In this document: positions 24,506 through 36,300 of the stretch, piece after piece
Layout of the letters: each line of letters starts with the position of its first letter
Numbering within the stretch: the first letter of the stretch is position 1
Source of the DNA: Ignelater luminosus
Taxonomy: Eukaryota; Arthropoda; Insecta; Coleoptera; Elateridae
Direction of reading: 5' to 3'
DNA length: 64,000 bases
Assembly (NCBI GenBank): GCA_011009095.1
Contig: VTPC01000842.1
Location: 34,564 to 98,563 of the forward strand
The notes under the pieces: model-generated
The model's database searches: none
Told to the model about the DNA's origin: nothing
Seen by the model: only the letters and a program-made list of their open reading frames with translations
Program-made: the position numbers and the translations under genes

Positions 24506-24860
24506 GGGTGGACACAGAGTCAGGAAGGGTGCTAATAGCCCCTTTTCCAGACCGAAGCCAGCTCTAAATGTCTCTTTTAGCTACACTAACAAATCTATCA
24601 TTCAATTGCCTTTTCAGAGATTTCTTAGTGATTGGGTCAATTCTACAAACTGCAGACAGGCTAGAGTACTGATAAAAGGGCCTAACTCTTAAAACTTAAA
24701 ACATTGCCACCATGGAATCGCTCTTTTCAAGCTTCGGGGTATTCAGAAAACCTAAATGGAGGCTATACTGTTCTACTACACTACTAGCTCCCTTAGTACC
24801 AGCTTCATTGCGGCTTGCACAAATGGGCTCAGGATGCCCCGTCGCACATTCTTGATACAT
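24506..24860 (+). pseudogene. LINE (non-LTR) fragment, RNase H region and downstream
   Basis: A frame open from 24522 to 24692 reads KGANSPFSRPKPALNVSF, then SIIQLPFQRF and WVNSTNCRQARVLIKGPN. This matches the end of the RNase H domain and the following W..S..CRQ..(V/M)LI block of Jockey/R1-like LINE polyproteins. The stretch just upstream is off by one base relative to the expected ADxxRKGA sequence. After the stop at 24690-24692, decayed similarity (a LHKWAQ-like block near 24815) may continue to about 24860. The reverse transcriptase part is missing. It is non-functional. Confidence 0.75.
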
Positions 24861-27800
24861 ACAAGGTTCTCATAGCAACCTGATGGCTAACATTAACTTC
24901 TTTAGCAATTTGTTTCGGCGGTCTTCAATCTGATTTAGCACCTGCTGTTTTATGTCTAGTCTTTTTCTAGCTGGGACGTCCAGAGTTTCGATTCTAATCA
25001 TTTCTGTTAAAATGTCATGCATTACTCAAAAAGAGAAAAGGAGACAAAGATTTTGGATCTACCATCTTTGAGCTATTTCTCCTCAAGGAATTACTTTTTT
25101 GGCATTAAACTCCAACAAGTTGTGTCAAAATCTGTAACTGTTTCTATCTTAACAAAAGCCTTCTCTACTTTAAGCATTTTGTTTATTTTTTGAGTTAAGG
25201 CCATTTTGCTTTGCTGGACAGTATACTGATGCCGTGAAACTAATAGTAATTCGACTAGTTTTGTTCTTGGTGAGACAAATGTGTGTGACCGCGTTGCTCA
25301 AATTGACCAACCCTTCTATACTGCTGATTTCTTTCAAAAGTCTTTCAGCATTCAATTTTGCTGAAAAGTGTTGTTCTTTTGGGAACTTACTTCTTCAGCC
25401 ATTTAGTCAAATTTTTTGATTATATAATTTTAGAAAGGTTTGTATAAGAACTCAAGAGTTTTGGGTTTTTTTCAAAAGACATGATTTAATACCTTGGAGC
25501 TTGCTTCTTTGTAAACCTTAACTTAGACAGCAAAACATAAATAAAAACAAAAAGATCAGTCGAGAAGATTAAACTTGCCAAACTTACAATTGTATGTGTA
25601 CTTAATATCTTCTGTTATTAAGCTCCCAGAAAATACGTTTTCTACTGTTAAAGATAAACATAAAAGTTTCTCCTTTTTAAAGTTTGATTAACTGGCAGAC
25701 ATCTTTTAAAACCTTTTGTTTTTGTACTGATTTTGCTTAATTAAGATCTTTTCAATTGTTTTTTTTTTTTGGTTGGAGCAAGGATGCTTATGCCTTTGGC
25801 AGTTTCTAAATTTCGTGTAGAAGTTTAGTTTAACTTAATGTAACTTGTTAGCTAGTGCTGAGTTTGAGCAGAAAATTAGTTTCCTTCTTTTTGAGTCTGA
25901 GATTCTTGAGTTAAATAAAGTTTCCATTTGGTTTTGGCTGAATTTGGTTAATGGGAGCTTTTTAGTGTAATTTAGCGTTCCTTAAAGTAATAAATAGTAA
26001 GAGCCCATCGAAGAAGTAAAAGGAAGACGATAACATTGGTGCTCAGTTAATCTTATCGAGTTGGTTGAGTCTTTAAGGAGAAGTTTCGATTAATCTTTTC
26101 GGGCCGCAGCCGGTTGACATTGTTTTGGCCAGTCAGGATTTTCAGATCGGATCAGTTAGGCTTTTTGCGTGTTACGTTTTTACTTTATTAACAGAAATTT
26201 TGTATTGCTGTTTAATAACGTTAAGACATTAACACGGAAAAAGTTAAGATTGACTTACACGAAATTAATTTTTTTTTTTCGGGTTTTTGCTCTTCGGGTT
26301 GGTTCTACAATTGATAGTTGAAGGGTAAGCTACCACATAAACCATTTAAGTCTCACAGCACTTGCCACTGCTCTTCGTTTGTCCATCTGGTTCTGAAAAG
26401 AAAGATATCGTGTTTTCAGGTTGTCTTAACTAAGAATTTCACAAACAAAGCTTCTTTACTGAACGACGCTTCAGACTAGATTCTGACTTTTTTACCGTGG
26501 GCCGTCCAATATTCACGTTCCAACGGGCTTGTATAATTACGGTTTTTCTACCATCCGGCCATGCTTCTTCCTGCCTTTCTACACCACTTCAAAGGGTAGT
26601 CTACGTACACGATTACTGTGCACTAACCAGTGTCCTCTGCTGTGTGGGCTGACGGAAACTTTGGCTTGTCTCGATTCATCTACTCATCCAACCTTCAACC
26701 ACCACCACACGAATCGACTCGCTATTCAGACTGGAAATCTGTAAATTGTTCGTGACAATTAACAACTACATTTCTAATCGTAATCTTTAATGGTTAGTCT
26801 AATCAAAATTACCCAACACTGATTTATAGCCACCAAGCTCAATTAGGGCGAGACTAGTACTGTTACAACCTCCGAAGCTACCGTTGTGCTGGCAAACATC
26901 TCGTCCAGCCGTCTGACACCGTACTGTCTCAGACTTAAACTCATCAAGCTCATCTAACAAGTCAGAACCACAATTGATGGTTGACCTCTTGTCGGCTTTC
27001 CATTCACTCCCAAGTCCTGTTTTGCGCTTCTCCTTGTGTTTTACCGTCATCATTTTACATTAAATGTTCATGGACTAAAGAGGAGAATGACGTCTGTAAC
27101 ATTCGAGTTTTTGATATTTACTTTCTTTTGCTTTTCGGTCTATTGAGCTGATTGAACTTTTCACCCCGATTTTTGAGCTTTGCTACTTTCTCTAACCAGA
27201 CGTAGGAAAACTTGCCTCCCAGGTCCAAATTGGCTCGTACTTACAACGACAAGAAACGTGAGGATATTTTACAGCTCTAGGCATTTGATTAAACTTCTAC
27301 TTGAAGATTAGTGTCTGCTGATTTGTTCCCTCTGTCTCAAACTGATCAAGCTTCTCGGATCTTTCTGAATCGATTGGATTTTTTAGGTTTTTCAACCAGT
27401 CAGAAACTTTTCTAGTTGATACAATTCTGTCTTTCAAACCAGTTGGATTTTTAGGCCGATCACACTCTTCGAATTCTACCAAAAATGCAAATGCACTTTT
27501 TTGTGCCTTGATCGAGTCCATTCTGAAAACAAACTTAGACAAGATGTGGAATTGGTTGTTTTTGGGTAAATTATTCCTTATAATGTTCATTTGAGAAAAT
27601 TCCATGAAAGATTTTCTCTACCCTTCTAATGCTTTCTCTCATCTGTTACATGAATTGCCCTTGAGAAGAGCTATTAGTGGAAAAGCTTTTAAACGAGCTT
27701 TTTATTTTCTTCTTGAGCAGGACTTCTCAGATCTCTTATTATTGGTTAAGTTTTTTGATTTATATCTTTGACTTCTAATTTAAAAAGAGGAAACCTAAAA

Positions 27801-28669
27801 CATGGGCTGGGGTTTCAGTACTGCAACCCTAAAGGCACTTTCTATCTTAACCTATTTCTTAAACATCTGTCAAGTCTTTTACTCTTAGATATTGTATTGT
27901 GTTGTAAATGTCATCAAAAACATCCACTTTCTAATTTTTCTAATTAAGTGTCCTTACTTTCGACATTACTGAAAGGCTGTCGTTTTCATTTTCTGAATAG
28001 TTGAAAAGGGTTCAACACAAATCGTTTAATGCCAAACCAGTCTGAAGAATTTTAAAATCTCTGATCCCTCATCGATTCATCCAAATTCAAATAAGAATTT
28101 TAATAATGAAGCATAACTACCGTATAAGATTCAAAATTAATTGACTGTAGAAAAATTAAGGAGATAAACAATAAGTCGTGCTTCACGAATAACGCATATC
28201 TCTAATCAAACATAACATTTTCAATTCGTCAATTTTTTTCTAACTCACCATTAACTTGAGATATGTATGTTTGATACGGCGGTGCAATTAATTCTACTCT
28301 GCATGACATCGCGTTAAAGTGTATAATTCTTACCAATCCGGTTGCCGTTGTCAAACGCTAGTTCTAAATTGTAGCAATGGCAAATTTATGATTTGAAGAT
28401 TAGATCGTAGATCTGCCGTGGTTAGAATTTCAGAAGCAGTTTCGAAACTTAAAACTCGTTTAAATATAGTAATAACATTTTTTTCCCAATAATTAAATAA
28501 ATTCGAATCAAAAACCACCAATAGCAAGCAAATGTCTCATGTTGCAGAAACCGTTAATTGGTTTGTTTTCCACAAGTTTTACCAAAAATAAAAAAGAAAG
28601 AATAAATATTTTTAACTATAAAGTTTATATTAGCGGGCTAGAATAGCTAGTGGCGTCTTGATATAGCAA
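24861..28669. other. Unassigned sequence with a few hypothetical small ORFs
   Basis: An ATG-initiated minus frame at 26799-27053 (84 codons, Lys/Arg-rich N-terminus, several Cys) and another at 27297-27605 (102 codons) are open, but I recognise no family and see no splice or promoter support. A minus frame near 24990-24850 has a helix-turn-helix-like IAKEVNVSHQ stretch, too short to assign. Confidence 0.4.
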
Positions 28670-28960
28670 ACACATGACACCAAAACCAAAACCGCCTGTC
28701 TCAACTGTCTTACACTCAAATCGACGTTACAATAACAGTCATATCTGTAATCAGTTTCCGTGGCCCTGGGTCTGATGGCGGACGCCTTCTGTCCGTTGGG
28801 GTGTAACGGCTCCCATTAGCTATTCAGGTGTAACATGTGCTTGGGTTTACTTTACCGGCCGCTCGTGGACAGGTGCACATACACCTGCCCGATCACCCTA
28901 TAAGACGGTAAGACAGCGTGTATATGTGTGCGCTCGTATACACATAACTACATATATTCC
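28670..28960. other. GC-richer island of unknown nature
   Basis: The block contrasts with its AT-rich flanks and contains GGCCCTGGGTC, GGCGGACGCC and CCGGCCGCTC. It ends in alternating purine-pyrimidine DNA near 28920-28955. No frame matches a known protein. It could be an exon, a promoter region or a piece of an element. Confidence 0.35.
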
Positions 28961-31099
28961 ATCTTAAAATTGTGAAACGAATTCGTATTATTGTCAGGAA
29001 AAATGTAGAGAGGGTAAAAGAACATAAACCATCCCACCTGCCTGTGTGTAACAATTTTAGAATTAACTATTATAAATTCTCATAGGGATTTTAGATGATA
29101 TTAACAGGATTAATTTCAAGAAATTCCTTCAAGATGTAATTAAAGATATTAACGGTAAATAACACACACAAAAAAAACTATTAAATCCAAAAATGAGACT
29201 TCATTAGATTAGAAAAAAACTGTCGAAAGATTACAATATTTCTTAACGATATAATCGGGAGACTTTAACGATGGATGAAACGAGAAACTTCGCGTGGGCG
29301 ATAAAAGCCTTATTTTCTGCTAATTTGTATCAAATATCTAACAAAACTGTTCTTATACTATGTGTGATAGAGAAGCAGAAAAAAAGTAGAAGAAACAAAA
29401 AAATAATTACCGGATACGGTATTCGATTACAACAAATTTTATTGCCGCTTATTGAATTGTAAATAAAGCCGAAAACTTATCTGCTTGCTACCTTCAATGG
29501 AGGCGTAAACAGGAATATAAAAAAAACGGAGCTTTTTTCTTCGAGAGAAGTACCTAATCGTATACCGTGTTTAGATTTGTTCTTAATGCGAGTTCCAGTT
29601 TAGAGAGAGAGATAAGCAACAAAGTAAATAATTTTTGAGATAAACAGAATTTTTTACCATTATTAGGAAACGAAATAGCTTACAAATTTTACCTAACCTA
29701 GCCCAATAAAAAGTTTAATTTTACCTAAATCATGAAAATTATTTTAGTTTCTTCTGATTGTTTTTTATATCGTATACAGCACGACGAACTCATTTTTGTT
29801 AAACTTTATATTACCGTTTCTAGCAGAGTTCTATTTTTCAAGAAATCAATTTACTGGAGTGCCATTCACATTTTTTGTTTTTCGTATTTTTTAATTTTTT
29901 ATTGTAATTTGTCAAATCAATCTGTAGAGAAGATAGACTAATCTAATCTAAATAAGTCGAACCTGTCAGTTTCCAAATAACTTGCTGAATAAAAGATTAA
30001 TTCTCCGTTTTTGTAAATGATCTAAATGAACTGAGAAATCAAAAATCTGAAAAGTATAGTCGGGAACGATATCTGCATTGGTAAGAGGATAACAATAACT
30101 GTAATTGCCTTAATAAATCAAATTCAATTGTTTGAGCATCTGGTGCAAATAAAACTAGAATAAAACATTTTTATTTGTAAGTAACTGAAGTTACCTTGTT
30201 TAAAGGGTCAAAATTCAAAACAGTGGGATATGTTACATTATTACAAAACTTCTCAGTTGAAATAGTTCTATTTTGGAGCTTCTGTATATAGTTTATGTTT
30301 TTTCCTTTAGCAGAACCATCCTTTTTTTCTTATACAGCACTCTTTAATCTTTTCCGACTCATTTGATTAAGATTTTAATTATCATTGTAACGATTTGGTT
30401 TGGCTTGATTTGACAGATTTGGAAATGTACTACTTGGTATGTCTGAAATATGCGTACTGAGAAAAATTATTGACGGTCGATTATCGTAAACTTTAAGGTG
30501 ACAAAATACATGAACTTTTTTTGGACTGAGTGATCTAATACACACGATGTTTCAATCATCTGCAGACGGGGTCCAGTCCCTAAGGGGTACACTACTGATG
30601 ATATTTGCTATACTAAAGCATTTTTCTATTTTATCCAGGTTAGGCCTTGACGCTCTAATAAAGGGTCAAACATTCAATATAGCAAATACCTTTACATTAT
30701 CACAGCATACAACGAGCAACTATGAAAAATATCCTATAGGATAGCGATAGATTCATCTTTCAATTGACTTTTAAAGATTTTATCCAAGACAAAGGAAGTT
30801 GGGATACACTGTAAATTCTTCTTTCTAAAGTTAGTCAAGATTGGTAATTTATAGTTGAAAAAAGTTGTTTATTTGTTTACTTTGAATTGTAATACTGATT
30901 AGGTTTATTTTGTGTTTCTTTGTAAACATTCAGGTCTTTGCAAGATTCTAACTTTTAGTGGATTTTCAAGCTGTTCCAGATTTCTGCAAAGCTCCAAATT
31001 CGTTATTTGCACTTGCGCTTCTTGAAGACTTTGTGGGTCCGTTGCATTGGTTCTTTTAGACCCGTTGTGACAAATAATAATATCTATATCTTTCCAAGC
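28961..31099. other. AT-rich DNA, nothing recognised
   Basis: There are only short frames of AT-rich composition. A small inverted repeat (TATTTGCTATA near 30602 and TATAGCAAATA near 30678) lies in otherwise unremarkable sequence. Confidence 0.5.
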
Positions 31100-32840
31100 T
31101 CGACAATCAATTTCAAATTGGGCTAATCAACTTCCAATTAGGGTATTTAACTTCAAATTGAGAGCAATGAACTTCATATTAGACTAATCAACTTCAACTC
31201 GAGACTAATCTACTTTGAATTAGACAAATCAAATTCAGATTGGACTAATCAACTTTAAATTTCACAAATCAACTTCAAACTAATCAACTTCTAATTGGGC
31301 TAAGCAGGTTCCAATCAACTTCAGATTGGACTATCCATTTCAAATCGAGATCAATCAACTTCAAATTGCACAAATCAACTTCACACTACACTAATCAACT
31401 TCTAATTGGACTAATCCAGTTCCAATCAACTTCAGATTAGGCTAATCAACTTCAAATTGAGATCAATCGACTTCAAAATGAGACCAATCAACTTCAGATT
31501 GAACTAATGAATTTCAAATTGAGACCAATCAACTTTAAATTGCACAAATCAACTTTAAACTAGACTAATCAACTTCTAATTGGGCTAATCTGATTTCAAT
31601 CAAATTCAGATTGGAGTAATCAACTTCAAATGAAGACCAATCAACTTCAAATTGCCCAAATCAATTTTAAATTGAGATTAATCAATTTCAAAATGAGACC
31701 AATCCACTTCAAATGGACTAATTCTCTACAAATTAGACTAGTCAACTTCAGAGTGAACTAATCAACTTTAAATCGAAAGAAATCAACTTCAAATTGATCT
31801 CAATCAACTTCAAATTTGACTAGTCCGCTACAACTTAGACTAGTGAATCTCAGATTGGACTAATCAACTTCATATCGAGACCAATCAACTTCAAATTTTA
31901 CAAATCAACTTCACACTAGACTAATCAACGTCTAATTGGGCTAATCCGGTTCCAAACAACTTCAGATTGGACTAATCAACTTCAAGTGAAAACCAATCAA
32001 CTTTAAAATGAAACCAATTAACTTCAGATTGGACTAATCAATTTCAAATCGAGACCAATCAACTTTAAATTGCACAAATCAACTTCAAACTAGACTAATC
32101 AACTTCTAATTGGACTAATCAACTTCTAATTAGACTAATCAACTTCTAGATGGACTAATCGACCTCCAATTAGACAAATCAACAGTTTGCTAGTCTAATT
32201 TGAAGAGGATTAGTCCAATTTGAACTTGATTGATCCAATTTGAAGTTGATTTCTTTTGATTTGAAGTTTATTAGTCCAATCTGTGGTTGACTAGTCTAAT
32301 TTGTAGAGGATTTGTCCAATTGAAGTTGATTGAGCTCAATTTGAAGTTGATTTCTTTCGATTTCAAATTGACTAATCCAACCTGAAGTTGACTAGTATAA
32401 TTTGTAGAGGATTAGTCTAATTTGTAGTTGATGGAGCTTAATTTGAAGTTGATTTCTCTCGATCTGAAGTTTACTAGTTCAATTTGAGGTTGACTAGTCT
32501 AATTTGAGGATTAGTCCAATTTGAAGTTGATTGATCTCAGTTTGAAGCTGATTTCTCTCGATTTCAAGTTGACTAGTGTAATTCAAAATGGACTACTCAA
32601 CTTCAAATTGAGAGAAATCCAACCTGAAGCTGATTGGTCTCATTTTGAAGGTGATTGATCTCAATCTGAAGTTGATTTGTGCGATTCGAAGTCGATTGGT
32701 CTTCATTTGAAGTCGATTAGTCCAATCTGAAGTTTATTAGGCCAATTTCAAGATGATTAGTCCAATCTGAGGTAGATTTCTTTCAATTTGAAGTTGATTT
32801 CCCTTAATTTGAATTCAAGTAGTCCAATTTGAATTTAACT
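31100..32840. repeat. Satellite A, locus 2: two opposed arrays (long inverted repeat)
   Basis: From about 31108 to 32180 units run forward as AATCAACTTCAAATTG with GAGACC, GGACTA or GCACAA spacers. At about 32185 the polarity flips and units read AGTCCAATTTGAAGTTGATT up to about 32835. The two halves are imperfect reverse complements, so a transcript across the turning point could fold into a long imperfect duplex. Units are about 20-22 bp and clearly diverged. It is the same family as the array at 7.5-9.3 kb. Confidence 0.9.
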
Positions 32841-33248
32841 GTTTAGTTTGTTTACAAACTTGTTTTTCCCTTGTATTTTGTTTATTTATTTTTATTTTTA
32901 TTTTGTTTTGTTTGGTTTGTGATTGAAATGAAACACAGCTTTTATTTCAAAAACGGCAACTACTGGAGGGCGTTCTGGATGCTGTTGCTACTTCTCGAGG
33001 TTGCTGACTTATGTTGTTTGGTTGAGGGAGACTTCTGACTAGCTGAGATGAATGTGCTCAAATGAGCTGATGTGCTATAAACGGGATCGCGAATCGGCCA
33101 ATAGAATTTTGCAGTTGATAATGTTACAGTGCTTCTTTTTTTTTAACCCTCTTCGAGCAGAAATAGCCGTGGCCGCCTGCGGCAACTACTAATCAGTATC
33201 GTCTTTACTAAGAGATGCGTCTGGCAGTAGATTGCGAGAGCCCTCCAT
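32841..33248. other. Unassigned sequence
   Basis: A TTTATTTTTATTTTTATTTTG tract near 32880 marks the satellite edge. Nothing else was recognised. Confidence 0.5.
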
Positions 33249-33870
33249 TATGTGAGTTTCACATGTGAAGAATAATAAAGGTGTCGTCTTTAATGCATCA
33301 CATCATGAGTTCAAATAGGGCCTGCGGTCTGGTTACGTCACGTTTCAGTATTTACTTCTCTTTCTTTTAATTCTCTTGGAGTAGAAATGAGTGTGGTCAT
33401 CTATGCTAGGAGGCTGATCGGGCTGAAATTTGCAACAGGTCACCTTCTCATTGGACCTAAATAATAAAACCACAGATCTGGCTTCGCCCTTCATTAACTA
33501 TCCAATCCTGGAGTGATTCCATTAACCTTCTTAGTGGACCTAAATACAAACACAAATCGGTCTCTGCTTTCCATAAACTTTTTTATCCACGATATGAATT
33601 GCAGTGGTATTTTGTAAAATTTTTGGGTACTTTACTTTCCTTATTTCCAACCTTTTTAAGAAAACCAAATCATTGGTGACTGGGCTTCGTTTTTCACTAA
33701 GTCATTTTAAACAGGTACCATCAAGCTACCTGCTATCGAGCATTGCCCTCTAATAAGTCACCTGTGGTGGCCAATACTCAAAGCTTTGCTCTTTAGCAGA
33801 CCATTTTATTACTTGAGGTAGACTAGTCGGACTTTTTCTTCAATAGGCCACCATGTATTTACATAATTGT
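33249..33870. repeat. Degenerate relative of satellite C and of the 34.7-kb repeat
   Basis: ATTAACCTTCTTAGTGGACC followed by AAATACAAACAC at about 33519-33555, and GTCACCTGTGGTGGCC near 33757, correspond to the hairpin-bearing units of the satellite at 47.7-50.5 kb. The start (TGTGAGTTTCACATGTGAAG) resembles the beginning of the second unit at about 34885. I interpret it as an old dispersed copy. Confidence 0.5.
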
Positions 33871-34686
33871 GAGATTTATTTATAAATTATGCTTGGCTTT
33901 CTCGATTTCTGTTAATGCCTCTATCATTTTTAACTTACACACTTTACAAGTTCAAACGTTGAAATGGCTTCTTCTATAGTTACTTGAACACACTAGTCTG
34001 ATTTTTCTTCCGTTTGGCTTTGCAATTTTCAATCAGAGATAATGTAGGTTTTCATCTTTCTTTTGTTTTCTGCATTTACCAAATTTGTTTCTGTTTTTAT
34101 GAACCATTCCTTCTCATCGTTATTTACAATACAATGTACAGTTTGTTCGTATTTACTTTCTGGCCCTTTGTGCTGAAGGTAAATGGTGTGCCAATTAAAT
34201 AATTCTCTGTTGGATTCTATATCCTGAAATGAAATGTTTTTTTACTCCTGTGTGAATTTTCAGTTACAGTAGCTCGACTTTTAGTTTAATTTTGAGATAT
34301 TCCTTTTGACAACGAAAGATGTCGCTTCAAATAGCTTTCGTACCAGCGCCTTCTTGGACGAGCATCTGAAACATTGTTTCTTTTTTCGGGTTTTTTTCAT
34401 AATAGCTGTACGCTGTTAAATAACTAAAACTTCGTAATGGGAAATTCACGATTTGCATTGGTTAATCATTCAGTCCTCTGATGGTTTTTCTTTTGTGTCA
34501 TCGAAAAACCGCACTATGCTTGCAAGCCAGTTTTACTGACTGCTCTAATACGCACACCATTTTGAATTTCTGTTGACGCATTCTGGAAAACCACGTCAGA
34601 GTAATCAGAGTATTTTTTACTTGTCCGTAGGCTCTAGTAAATTTCTAGATTTCCGCAGGCTCAACGAGACGCTGAGTTCTTGGAAG
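33871..34686. other. AT-rich DNA, nothing recognised
   Basis: No conserved motif. The 34014-34202 frame is hydrophobic and Phe-rich, as expected from T-rich noncoding DNA. Confidence 0.5.
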
Positions 34687-35040
34687 AAAATAACAATACA
34701 TGTCTTTTCAGTATAATGTGCAAGAGAAACATCGAAACTCCACATTTATAATTTTATAGGAAAACTGAATTTTCATTAAAAGCTCTACGAGCCAGTCTCT
34801 AAGATGATTAGAGTAAATTTGGACCTGAACGGAAGTTTCAAAAGAAAAGCCGTTGAGCTTTTTACCGACGCCCTGAATTTTTGTGAGCTTTACATGTAAG
34901 AAATAACAATAAATGTCTCTTCAGTTCAATGTGCAAGAGAAACATTGTAACTTCACGGTCATAATTTTACAGGGAAATTGAATTTTCATTAGAAGCCCTA
35001 CGGGCCAATTTCCACGACGATTAAAGTTTTAATTTGGTGC
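34687..35040 (+). repeat. Tandem duplication, ~213-bp period
   Basis: The block at 34687-34824 (GAAAATAACAATACATGTC, GTGCAAGAGAAACAT, AACTGAATTTTCATTA, CTACGAGCC) recurs in the same order at 34900-35037 with moderate divergence. It is noncoding. Confidence 0.8.
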
Positions 35041-36195
35041 CTACTTTTAAAAATTAATTCCGACAGCGTTTTAATAAACTCATAGTCATTACTTACCGTT
35101 AGCAACTTCAAGAGAAGAGATACATAAAGATTAACAGGAGGGATCTTGCACTTTAAGGAATTTGTTGAAAGTAAATTGAACGAAATAAAGTCGAAGTATG
35201 ATGGGAATAACTGGAAAAATTAAAAGAGATTGAGATCTTCAGATTTTCATACTGATACCTACCCATAAAAATTCCAAATTGTGTCGTATTACTGAACGTC
35301 ATCGGCAGTAAGATTATATTTTTACCATGAGATTATTTTTGTCTGTACTAACTACAGTGAAAGTAAATATTGCAATATTATTTAAACAATATTTTTATGC
35401 GCATTCTTCTGCAAACATTATCTTTTTATAATATACGAAAAGCTATATTCACCCAATATGGTTCCAGGACATTACACTTTTATAGCCAATATTGCTTACA
35501 TAAATTTAACTTTTTATTTGCCATAAGCTCCTAAACATGTCAATAAAATTATTAAATTGTAATCACTTGTGTTGGTAAAATTACACATAAGCAGATTACA
35601 TTTTAAGATCACATTTAATGTTGGAAAACCATAACGAAATTATAATTTTTGCCATTTAAAGAATTTAAAGATAACAAAAATACATGATTCGTGACCCCTG
35701 ATCAGAATTTTCCTCTCTCTCCTGTCAGACAACAAACAAACAAACGAAGAACAATAAACCCTGAATTGTTCTGGCAATTAATTTGCATTTAAGTTCAGAA
35801 TCATAAAAATGTTTGTAGCAACTTTTGTGCAGTAAATAAAATGAGCCAATTATAATTTTATTATAGAAATTCCCTATTGTAAAATACGACTGTTCTAAGA
35901 ACAACATAAACGGTATCGACATAGCTTCTGGTTTTTAATTCTGTAACCTAACCCGTTAAACCTGGGCCAGATAAAAAACGAAAACGAATCTATTCATTTA
36001 TTTCCTCTAAGCTTCGTTTATGGATGGCCAGATAAAAATATTTTAACAGTGCTTACGTCATTGGAGTAAAAGAGTTCGCTTCCGATGGGCGAATACGGCG
36101 AAAAGAGACGACCATACGCACATAAAATCAATTAGCATTGGAATTACTTTAGATAAAGTCATGCGATAATCTCTTGTAATAAACTTGTTAATTGC
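35041..36195. other. AT-rich DNA, nothing recognised
   Basis: No gene or element was recognised. The sequence becomes less AT-rich near 36060 onward. Confidence 0.5.
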
Positions 36196-36200
36196 TAGTG

Positions 36201-36300
36201 AACCAATCAGGAGGCTTTATTGGTTCTTACGGTCCCTTATAATAAGAGTGGTGCTGACCAGTTCGGTTTTCGGCACGCCTGAATGTAGCGCTCGTTTAAA
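36201..36300 (+). promoter_or_regulatory. Weak candidate core promoter
   Basis: Direct and inverted CCAAT boxes (36203-36207 and 36219-36223) precede a TATAATAAG at 36238-36246 and an initiator-like CCAGTTC around 36258-36264. TATA to initiator spacing is about 22 bp, shorter than the usual ~30, and no ORF follows closely. I regard this as a possibility only. Confidence 0.2.

Noticed and set aside
24850-24990. Minus-strand helix-turn-helix transposase start (PKQIAKEVNVSHQ)
   Set aside because: Only about 20 residues fit, a frameshift is needed just upstream, and no catalytic motifs or inverted ends were found.
31100-32840. CRISPR-like array (short repeats with spacers)
   Set aside because: Repeats are diverged, spacers are themselves repeat parts, polarity reverses, and the context is eukaryotic.
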